A program made the position numbers and the translations under genes. This document shows, piece after piece, positions 54,307 through 64,000 of a stretch of 64,000 nt of DNA (position 1 is its first letter; each line of letters starts with the position of its first letter). The stretch covers positions 10,018,444 through 10,082,443 of the forward strand of contig CAXIPT010000001.1 in the NCBI GenBank assembly GCA_964030475.1, read 5' to 3'. Under the pieces are notes generated by a model. It worked only from the letters and a program-made list of their open reading frames with translations, had not been told where the DNA came from and searched no databases. This DNA comes from Tethya wilhelma. Lineage: Eukaryota; Porifera; Demospongiae; Tethyida; Tethyidae.

Positions 54307-57300
54307 ATGGCTTACAACACTGGTGAATCACACATGGAGCCTGTGTCTGACCTACCATCTTGTGAGAATCTCTTGTCCCCTTGTAGTCCAGCCAGCCCCT
54401 ATGCTGGCAAGGTACAGTGCATGTAAACATACAACTAGAATGATGTTTTCCTAATGTGTATCTTGCTGTGCCTTGTCTGTGCTGTTTAAAGTGTGTTTGG
54501 AATGGCATTGTTATGGCAACATCTCAATGGCAATGTATAGACATACAGTATAAAAGTGTTTCAACATCAGTATTGGGGACTTTACAGCCAGATGTTCCAA
54601 GTTCCCTACTAATCAGTACCTATTGTACATACTGTCACTAGGTAGTGTTCACTTGACTTCCTCTCGGTCATAAGTGGACAGTCAATGTGACCCTGGGTCA
54701 GTGGGTGTATACAGTCAGGCAGCTCTATTAGTGTCAATTATTGTGTCCATTAGATGTACACTTCTTCTTAGCTAATACTTTCAAGGGAGTGGAGCTGTCG
54801 TTAATGTGTGGTATTTCAATGGGACATTGATTGGGCCTGAGTGTATGTGTGTAGGTCCCCATGGCCTGGATTTTGATAATAGCTGTAAATAGGCTTGACA
54901 TGAAATGTGTCGATTTTGACAATCGTTTAGAAAATCTGATTCTACTAGTTTCATTTTATGGTCATGGAAGTGTTTATCAAGCTGTTGATAACATTGACCT
55001 TTGGATGCACACTCCATCTTGTGATACTGCACATGTGTATGAATTGATTTGCAGAAACGATGTGGTTTGCTTGAAGAGAGTGAGTTTGATATGGAAGGCT
55101 TGGCTGAAACCAAACGAGCAAGATTTTACTCCTCAAGGTCTGTTTGTATGCATGCATATTATAGTTGTATCACAGACTATATAGCTTTCATCCTAGAGTT
55201 ACTCATGGTCTTATTCTCATCTTCCCTACAGTGGTACTTTGTATGCAGACCACAGTGCTGCCCTCCAGGTTCTTGCTAGGCTCAAGAGCCTTGCTTCATC
55301 TGAAGAGAATACCTTCTCAGAGCCATCCCCTCCTCTGCCAGGTTTCATAGAGGAGTGGCTCTCAACCTTTTCCTCGTGGTCAGCAGAGAACCGCATATCA
55401 GCTCTGGATGGACTCGTGTCTTTGTGAGTGTGATTAGTTTGGATATTGATTACAGGTGTATGTAGTGTTTGCCTTTGACTGAATACATTAGGTTATGACT
55501 GGCCTATTGTGTGTTGCATGTGGGTCTTGCAGTCTTTGCATGTACAAAGTCTTTGTGCTTGCTTTGTGTGTGTGATTTGTGTATGAGAGTGTCTAATGGG
55601 CCATATACACAGCAGCCACCCAACATCTACAATATAATATATCATAATAATTTTCTGTAATTCTGTGTAGTTCTGGGTTGTTGTATTAAATAATTATTGG
55701 TCACATCCGTGTATCCTTACCTCTCACAAGTGCATTGAGATGACAAGTTTGTCTGCCAGTCTTCTCAGCTTCTTTCTCCATTTAAAGCCTATTTGCTGTC
55801 AGTCAAAACAAACAAGTGTGTATGTGTCTGTGTGTGTGGGCTTTATTGGGCATCATTTCAAACCCATTCAAGAAAGGAAATATGCTCATGAACTCATACT
55901 GATAAAATTGTATATCATTGCTTGCCTTTATGTGAATAGGAGCCCTTTTCATTCTGCAGGTGTGATTCAGCACAACTGAAACATTTGATGGAACAGATTA
56001 GGTTTGTCCATTGTATGTAATATAAGCATCTATGTCAACCTCCATTGTCATAATAGAATTTGGATGGCATGGGCTAGGTGTAGTATAAATATTGGATTTA
56101 GGTATATAGCTTTGTCGTGTCGGAAAGTGCATGCTGATCTTGTGTATTTGCATCATGCGGGTTGTGCCATTACACATAGGCCTTGAGATCTGGTTCCAAA
56201 GTAGACTAGTGTGTATGAATAGTAGTGGTAAGAGTATTCGACCCGAGTTGGAAAAGACTAGGGTTTGAATCCCAGCTAGAAGACAAGATTTTTTCCAACA
56301 ATATTTTATATGTTACTGACTGATGGATGTTGTTTTGTTTCCAGACCTCAGTTTCAGAGAGACTTCATTTCACTGTTACCAAAAGAGGTAAGTTTGCTAG
56401 CATGTTACATTGGTCTCTACACCTATGTACTCTGCATGCATGTTGAAAAGTTCCTACATAATTTGTACCATACCTAACTCATCCCACCTCAACTTGAATC
56501 TGCCAGTGTAGAATAGATGTCTCTGGTTTAACTGTCGCTAGTGCAACTGGCAGTGAGGGTACTGTGATTTTGAGGAAGTGTCTCCTTGCTTGAACTGTTA
56601 GACCAACGATGTTTGTATGATTTTGGGAAGTTTGCTAGACTAGTGTATGACTAGCTGCTGGTGTGTTTGCACATACCAATGCAATGTTATTATCTAGTTT
56701 TGATTCCTCTTTTGTCCAGTTGGCTCTCCATGTGCTATCATTTCTTGAACCAAAGGACCTACTTATTGCAGCACAGACATGTAGAATATGGCAAACTCTG
56801 TGTGAAGATAGTTTGTAAGTTCTTGAGAACAATACTGGTTTGTGCCATCCATTGTAGCACATAATGTTTGTACAGTCAAGCTGTATTGTTTTACCATATA
56901 GTTTTGAGAAATAATTATGACTCAAGTCATGTAATTTTTGCTATAAACAGACTATGGAAGGAGAAGTGCAGAGAGAGTGGTATAGATGAGTCTATATTGA
57001 AGTCATTGTTAAGACGAAGACCTTCAGGTGCTATTGTGAGCAACCCTTGGAAACTGGTATGGTAATAATGTATCTTGTCCATTCTGGAATGCACGTATTT
57101 AGCAAATCATTTTCAGTATATGTACTGTCATATCATGTACTTACTGTAACTCTCAATGCACAAGATAGTGTACGTACTATTGTTGATGTTTTTGCCTAGA
57201 GTGTTATGGTAGTTGTTTTGTATGTCTGTCTTTCTGTTTGTTGCAAGAATGGTAGCTCCAGGGTCAAAATAGAAAGTATTTTACATTGATGAGTCCAACT

Positions 57301-60300
57301 AGAGATTTACAAATACCGTATGGCTCCAAATTTTCGTGGCACAAAATTTTCATGAATTTCGTGATTAGACTGTATATCATGAAAATTTTGTTGAGATGTG
57401 AAGCTTTTGTGCACCCACCTATCACACCCTAATACTGAACATGTGTAGAAGTTTGCATTATCTAGAGCTGGATTGGATTTGTTTGTACTTGGATATGATC
57501 AGACTGGAACTGGAATATACATATATACAGCACTTAGTTGAGTTTGTTCCTGCACATAGTAGTGGCTTATTCAAAACTTAAGCTAAATTTTGAACGATTT
57601 AGCTAACTACATATTTATAAGTTGTTTTTATTGAAATCACTGGCTTCTGAATATCAGCACTAGTTGTATAGCAGGTGTAGTGTGAGAGGTGCATTAGTGT
57701 TTCATCACTACATGATTAAGTCAGGTTGGATTCAGGTATGGCATGCTTTGTCATGTCAGCGAAACATGCTGGTCATGTATTTGCATCATGTGGGTTGTGC
57801 CATTACATGTAGGCCTTGAGATCTACTTTGGAAGTCAACTAGTGTCTGAATAGTAGTATATACTGCTATTCTCTGCTCCAGTGCCTACCAGATTTAGTAG
57901 TTCAGTGGTAAGAACATTTGACTCCAGAAAGACCTGGGGTTTCCAATGATTTTCTCATTGATTGTAGAGTTTCTCCAGCTAACCTATAAAATCTGAACTG
58001 TCATCAGCCTTGTTTCCAGTCCTTTCCATCTCTCATGTGAGGAAATATTGATGAAGGAAGAGCCTGACAACAAGGCTAGTCACCTTTCTTGATTTATAGA
58101 CTCTGATGTGACTAACAAGAGTAGACGTACAGTACATTGACAATGTGCTATTTGAAGTTATTGTAATGCACCATTGGTGCCTTCATTATTCAATGTCTGT
58201 CTTGTGTAGTACACATGCCTGACATCATAAACCAGACCTTTCCCAGCTCTGCTGTTGTCTTCCCATGTGCTTGGCAAAAACATGGAAGCTATTGAGATCT
58301 GGTTTACATGGCTGCTTCACCCAACTTGGCTACCAGAATATCAATCCTTTTTGTTCATGATAGACTGACTGACAGATCATGTGATTAGTAGTGTGGCTCA
58401 TGTGAGCATCATGTGACTAGTGCCTACCTACCTGATTATTTGACATATTTTCGTGTAAACTATGTACACAGTACAAGTACAGACCGAGGCATTTTCATAT
58501 ATGTATAATGTTGAGTGCAGTGCACCTGTATCTATACCCTATTATCTTTATTCTAACATATCGTGTTGGTGTGTTGATACCTTTGTAAGTGTTGACAAGT
58601 AGTCCCTCCCAGGTGCACGTCGAACATACACCAATGTACTGTTATGTTGATAGTAAAACACTATTTACTGATCACCATCCCTTCCTGTACACAATGTACT
58701 CTAACGTGTTGTAGATAACAAAACACTGTTGGTGATCAATGCCATGCCATATCCCTTCCTCTAGATGTACTTGACAAAGCGTAGAATAAGTTACAATTGG
58801 AGACACATGGAGCTAACAGCAACCCATAGACTAAAGACCCTCAAAGGACATGACGATCATGTGGTGTGTAACACAATGCTGCAATGATGCATTTGTAGTG
58901 ATGCATTGTATGTGTGGTTGGTACAGGTGACCTGCTTACAGTTCAGTGGTAATCGCATTGTGAGTGGTTCAGATGATAACACCCTCAGAATATGGAATGC
59001 CACAACAGGAAAAGTGAGCATAAATTATTAGTAAATGTATTGCTATACATGTATGTAGCTCATGTTTCAGGGCATCATTTGCTTTGTGACTTGATTGCAC
59101 TTGAGTAATGAGCACACACAGGCACAATGATCATACTATAACACACATACGCAGCATTTGAAGACATTAACTGGTCACACTGGTGGTGTTTGGTGTTCAC
59201 AGTTTGATGGCCACACTGTTGTTAGTGGATCTACAGACAGAACACTCAGAGTAAGTGCCCTTGAGCCTTGTTGACTGTAATTCCTCTATTCCAACATTGT
59301 TCCAATGTTTGATTACTGTATAGCTACATGTCTGTGTAGTAGTATGCATGTATACTGCACAACATCAACAAAGCAATGAGCATAGTGACTTTGAAGGATT
59401 CCTCAGCTGTTTACATTGTTCAGTGTATGTACACTGCCTTCATATTGATTTGACCTCTGTATGAGTGCTTCACCCTCCCTCCCTCCCTCCCTCCCTGTTG
59501 GTTGAATGTGTTCAGGTATGGGACACTGATAGTGGGGATTGCAGACATGTTCTACATGGCCACACCTCTACGGTACGGTGTATTGCAATGAATGGAAACA
59601 CTGGTAAGTTGGAATGTGTGGTTGCAATTAGATTGATGATGAATTAGTATACAAACGTTGTTAGTAGCAAATGATAACCTGCTTTGCATTGATGCCATTA
59701 CTCCCAATCTGTTTCATGTTTCTTGGTGTTCAGTTGTAAGTGGTTCAAGGGACTCTACACTGAGAGTGTGGGACATTGAAAATGGAGAGTGTATCAAGAC
59801 TCTATTGGGTCATGTTGCTGCAGTCAGATGGTAGGTGGTTGATTAACAACATTGCCTTGGACTGGCACTCTGTATATTACCCACTGTTGGTGCTTGCTGA
59901 CTCTATCAGTGGTTGCAAGCAGAGTGATAGCAATGTGGCTCATGAAGCAGAGTGGCTGGCTCAATTCACCAACATTCTGTCATCCAATGCCACAACAATT
60001 TCTTCATAAACTGATGTTCACATTGACATTAGATTTGTAGTAGGAAATGGTCATCAGTTTTAGGTAGTGCATGGAAAAGGTCGTCAAAACTATATGTGTG
60101 CATGCCTCAATTTGAGCTCATATAGACTATAGTGGTTATCATAGTTGCAGGCATAAATCTGATGTATTTCTAAAACAGCTATTGCCCTTCAATTCACATG
60201 ATGCTGTTTCTTTTGCTTTGATTCAGTGTTCAGTATGATGGTAAGAAGGTTGTGAGTGGAGCTTATGACTATCTGGTAAAGGTATGGGATCCTCTCAATG

Positions 60301-62699
60301 GCACCTGCCTCCACACACTGACAGGCCATACCAACAGAGTGTACTCACTACAGGTACAGAACACCTTTATTGGCTGACTGCTGACAAAATTAATATAGTC
60401 GTCTATGCACATCAAGAGCATATAATAGAAGAGGGAAGAGAGAATCGAACACACTTTTTTGCCCTGTGTATGTACCGTAAATTGCGAAATTTTTGTGTTA
60501 AAAATTTTTCGTACGTTAAATTTTCATATTGAATAATTTTCGTAGCATCGCCGCTTTACGCAGCCCCACCCACTATTTTGCAATTTTTTGTGCATTTAAT
60601 TTTCGTAGTCTGCAGCAACTACGAAAATTTAGCGACTACGAATTTTTCACAATTTACGGTATGTGGAAAGTCACATGTTTGGAATTTGAATTCTATCCAA
60701 TTAGAATGCACCAGGAATATTATAGTTCATGTGCATGTGAAAAATTTTAGGTCAACCATTGGACAGGGCTACTAGCTAGTTGTGCATTACTGTAGCTTCA
60801 TTCCTGCCCCAGGAGAGAGAAATGGGATGAGGCTAGCTGTTCATGTGAGCATCATGGAGAGTTGTTACAGCTTGTGTTCTATCCAACAGACATTACCATT
60901 TAGCATAGACAAGGTTTAGCATGGTGCTCTACTCTGAGCCTGGTTTCTAATGGCAGTGCTATGGCAGTAGCCTTACAGCAAAGCTCCCTTTATTCAAAGG
61001 GTATCTTTCCTTGGACACTAACTTTCTTTGTCTACTGTTTGGTTAGCTGCCATACCTCTCTTCTTGCTCTGCTAGCTGCTTGTACTCATTGTCCTGAATA
61101 TGCTGCAGTATTTTCAAGCAAAATTGAATTGTGTGCAAGTTACATTATTGTCCACATACACAGGTCAATAGTGTGTTTGATGCTCTCTTCTCCTTTCTAA
61201 TATATGCTCTTGTGCACATGCAAGTACAAATGAGTGTAATCCTATACAAATGCATGCCATTCATTATGAGTTAATTGTTGAAGTACTGTGCCTTCCACAT
61301 ACCATCTTTGTTTACTTTCATCCTGCTCATTCCTCTGTAGTTTGATGGAACACACATTGTGAGTGGTTCACTAGACACACACATACGAGTATGGAATGCT
61401 GAATCAGGACAATGCCTACACACGCTCAAAGGTAGGTATAATGAATGTGTAGTTTGAGAAACTATTTTAAGAGTTCTGGGTATTTATAATTTATACACTA
61501 GCTTACTATTGTCTGACCATGTACACCAAAATTTACCAACAACAATTAATTGGCAAAAGTTTTGTTTTGCCTGGCAATCTTCACGTAATCATCTGTATGG
61601 AATACACTGTATGTATTGTGTTTTGGCTGTTTAGGTCACCAGTCATTAACTAGTGGGATGGAACTAAAGAAGAATGTTTTGGTCTCTGGTAATGCTGATT
61701 CAACAGTCAAGGTTGGGACTATATCAATACCATTGTACACGCATAATGTTACTGACCTTTACTGTTCCTGCATGTTCTGTTTGCATGTGGTATTGTGCAT
61801 GGGTAACTCCCTCATGCTATAGATGAAGTGATATAGAGTACCCATCACCAGTCTGTCAACAGCTGAACATCTGTGTATCATACCTTAGTTGGTAGAAGTA
61901 TTCAGCTTACAACTGTTTACAGTGTCCATTTGAAATAGGTTGTGTGTATGTAGGTATTGTTGATTCAGTGTATGATAATGCCAATAAAGCAATGTTGTTT
62001 TCAAATTAGTGCAACTGCTAGTGTCACCGTAGTAGTTAGTTACATGTACTTTTACAACTCAGCATGGCGTGAGCGTTTTGTATTGTATACTTGGACTGGC
62101 ACTCTGAACATTACCCACTGTTGGTGCTTCTTGACTCTATCAGTGGTTGCAATCTGAGTGATAACATTGTGGCTTATGAAGCAGAGTAGCTGAAGTCACA
62201 CTCTACCAGCACTCTGTCATCCAATGCCACAACATACTCGAATCACTAATTTTTGCTCTATGCTAGCTATGTGATGTGATGTGTATCCTACTTGTAGGTC
62301 TGGGACATCACTACAGGCAATTGTCTCCATACACTGTTGGGTCCTAACAAGCACCAGAGTGCTGTTACAAGCTTACAGTTTACAGAAAACTTTGTTGTGA
62401 CCAGTAGTGATGACGGTACAGTGAAGTTATGGGACCTTAAGACTGGAGAGTTTGTCAGAAACCTTGTGCAGCTAGACAGTGGTGGAAATGGTATGACTGA
62501 CACATTGCATTGTACACTACAATGTCATCCTGTTAGTGGTAATCAAACAGTCATTACCATTACATATGACACTCACTGTTTAATAGGTGGAGTAGTCTGG
62601 CGTGTCCAGTGCACTGACAGAAAACTAGTGTGTGCTGTTGGAAGCAGAAATGGAATTGAAGACACAAAACTCCTTGTTCTAGATTTTGATGTATACTGA
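54307..62699 (+). CDS. FBXW7: FBXW7/Cdc4-like F-box WD40 protein
   Basis: Exons (approximate): 54292-54413 (ATG 54307), 55055-55138, 55232-55424, 55961-56003, 56345-56389, 56720-56815, 56950-57061, 58765-58859, 58927-59013, 59154-59250, 59516-59604, 59734-59831, 60226-60352, 61341-61430, 61635-61711, 62298-62491, 62587-62699. The F-box is FISLLPKE + [20 protein letters not shown] + [10 protein letters not shown], then [13 protein letters not shown]40 blades follow from [17 protein letters not shown] through [14 protein letters not shown] and [14 protein letters not shown] to [14 protein letters not shown] and a closing blade with [20 protein letters not shown]. It is the substrate receptor of an SCF ubiquitin ligase that recognises phosphodegrons in cyclin E, Myc and Notch-type substrates (family knowledge). 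Acidic or low-complexity N-terminal region, as usual for the family. Confidence 0.92.
56210..56290 (+). repeat. tRNA-derived SINE head or tRNA pseudogene in an FBXW7 intron
   Basis: An A-box-like tagtggtaagag (about 56224) is followed about 35 bases later by a B-box-like gggtttgaatccc (about 56263). A related copy with a weaker B-box is at about 57740-57945. No complete cloverleaf is apparent, so this is probably a SINE. Confidence 0.5.
57740..57945 (+). repeat. second copy of the tRNA-like repeat
   Basis: Shares tttgcatcatgtgggttgtg and gtaggccttgagatct with 56147-56190, and gtggtaagaacatttgactc with the A-box area. Diverged and interrupted. Confidence 0.55.
59860..60000 (+). repeat. dispersed repeat, copy 1, FBXW7 intron
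   Basis: Shares tattacccactgttggtgct and tctgtcatccaatgccacaa blocks with 62093-62236. About 140 bp, no coding role. Confidence 0.75.
60473..60661. mobile_element. ACCGTAAATTGCGAAA-type MITE
   Basis: The ends taccgtaaattgcgaaa and ttcacaatttacggta are inverted. The interior has ttttcgta and tacgaaaa blocks, as in the 42729 family. Confidence 0.7.
62093..62236 (+). repeat. dispersed repeat, copy 2, FBXW7 intron
   Basis: Counterpart of 59860-60000 in a later intron, same orientation. Confidence 0.75.
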
Positions 62700-63117
62700 A
62701 CAACTGCTCTGCCTCTATGGGTTCCCTTTCCAAAGAGATACTCAAGATCGATGGTCTAGAACTGTATCGTCTTTTTTATTATTATTTTGTGTTCAAATGA
62801 TACCAGTCTTTGAATTTATTTTCACAGCTCAACTACAAAGATTCACCTCCTTATGTTGTTGCAACAACAAATTGTGCAACGTATACATGTGCATAAGCTA
62901 TAGTGTTATTGTCTATACATGTTCACTCCAACAATATTAATGTTTTACAAAGACCAGCTGTGCAATTTTACAAATCAAGTATTTATTGTAATGGTAAGCT
63001 GCCTAGTCATGACCTGCATGTGACAGCATATATCAATTATTGTGTTCTGTAATTCATCGTTATGATACAGATACCTTAATTAAAGCACTATAATATTGCT
63101 AGCTATATTATTAAACT

Positions 63118-64000
63118 TTACCAATAGTCTTTTTTATCCATGGCTGTCTGCATAGCTATGACTACACTCTCCTTACAACTCAATCTAGGGCACAACCAGA
63201 GGTGTGTGGCTGCTGTAGATTGGTTTGATTCTTCAGCATGAAACTTGAGATACCAAAACTCAAGAGTTTTTAGTTCGTAAACACATGTATGGTTCTTTCC
63301 AGCACATTCTTGAAGACTGGTGACATAGCTATCAAGATCTTCATGGCTGAAAAAGTGCTTAGCTGGCTGATGCTGCTTGAACTTTGTTTGGCAAGCTGAT
63401 CCAGCTAGAAACTCATCAACAATGGAATCAGCAACAGAAACACCTATTGCTGACAGGGTGTCTTTGACAAACATTTGTGAGTTTCTCATGAGTTGGTGGT
63501 AGTAGTACTCTTTGTTGTACTTGATGATCACTTCAGCCAACTTTTCAATTATCGATGCTGTTGTCGAGGTTGGGACGAATGGAAGTAGATCACACGTTTT
63601 TGATCTGTGTAAATTTTTCTCCTTTAGCTGTGACACAGTATTGCTACTGAAGCTGACTACCAAGTATGTGTCATCTATTTGAGTATCTTTTGGTTCTTGG
63701 TATGGAATCACTAAACTTGTGCTGTTCCAATGAAGAAGAACTGTGGATTTCTCATTCAGTCCAAATTCTAATGCAAGTGTACCACTATACATGGCAGATG
63801 ATGCATCATCACTGTCCAAGATTCTGAGTCTAAGTACCATGTTGTCCTGACTGTTCTTAACTGTTCTCTTCCTCCGGCCTTGTTTAGCTGCAATGATTGG
63901 CCTCGGCTGAAGTAGATCTTTGATCTCGATAAGATTAATTAACTGCTTTGCTTTAGCAGTTAATGCTTCCTCTGAAAGATCCTTGTACTTTGAAGTATTT
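63118..64000 (-). CDS. 3' part of an unrecognised gene, open at the right edge
   Basis: The frame is open from the window edge to the stop at 63118, about 290 residues without a visible intron. It begins SEEALTAKAKQLINLIEIKD, followed by a basic stretch (AAKQGRRKRTVKNSQ) and then LRLRILDSDDASS. The middle reads EKLAEVIIKYNKEYYYHQLM then RNSQMFVKDTLSAIGV, a pattern that recalls the NCxxFV..L..lG segment of permuted papain-like folds, with Ser where Cys would be. That link is weak. The C-terminal 90 residues contain four Cys. No signal peptide or membrane span is visible. It converges tail to tail with FBXW7. The family is not recognised. Confidence 0.6.
   Translation of the reverse strand, partial: NTSKYKDLSEEALTAKAKQLINLIEIKDLLQPRPIIAAKQGRRKRTVKNSQDNMVLRLRILDSDDASSAMYSGTLALEFGLNEKSTVLLHWNSTSLVIPYQEPKDTQIDDTYLVVSFSSNTVSQLKEKNLHRSKTCDLLPFVPTSTTASIIEKLAEVIIKYNKEYYYHQLMRNSQMFVKDTLSAIGVSVADSIVDEFLAGSACQTKFKQHQPAKHFFSHEDLDSYVTSLQECAGKNHTCVYELKTLEFWYLKFHAEESNQSTAATHLWLCPRLSCKESVVIAMQTAMDKKDYW

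Overview
The window looks like nuclear DNA of an early-branching animal, most likely a demosponge. It has intron-rich genes with GT-AG splice sites, clear animal orthologues (FBXW7, ALG1, MFSD11/UNC93-like), an SRCR membrane protein, a Ngaro-type retrotransposon, many MITEs and dinucleotide microsatellites. The organism call is an inference from gene content. Five single N characters (18893, 21988, 34744, 37595, 44909) look like contig joins. Two of them sit exactly at the start of kilobase-scale near-identical tandem copies, so those copies may be unmerged haplotypes.

Layout. 1-5968 (minus): one 19-exon gene, open at the left edge. By splice-phase reconstruction it fuses a ubiquitin-specific protease (USP/C19), a Ulp1/SENP-like SUMO protease (C48), two C2H2 fingers, a Pro/Ser/Asp repeat linker and a MULE-type DDE transposase with a SWIM finger. 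6933-14472 (minus): a degraded Ngaro/PAT-like tyrosine-recombinase retrotransposon with split direct repeats (A1 - ORFs - B1-A2-B2), broken by a 1.2-kb non-autonomous TA-duplicating element. 14473-18700: a roughly 210-bp AT-rich tandem repeat that switches orientation, with a foldback element inside. 19097-37355 (plus): the MFSD11/UNC93-like transporter gene, whose 6.9-kb intron carries an antisense gene I could not name; one MFSD11 exon is duplicated near an N.

38234-40446 (plus): two intronless tandem genes for secreted proteins with the cysteine-rich plus lipocalin layout of violaxanthin de-epoxidase, a plant and algal family that is unexpected in an animal. 41385-41735: a LINE fragment. 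42049-48295 (minus): an SRCR transmembrane protein with a duplicated block. 48855-53344 (minus): ALG1 mannosyltransferase. 54307-62699 (plus): FBXW7/Cdc4 F-box WD40 protein, divergent from ALG1 across a short shared upstream region. 63118-64000 (minus): the 3' part of an unrecognised gene.

The host genes do not form one pathway. The two standout observations are the USP-Ulp1-MULE transposase fusion at the left edge and the animal VDE-like tandem pair.
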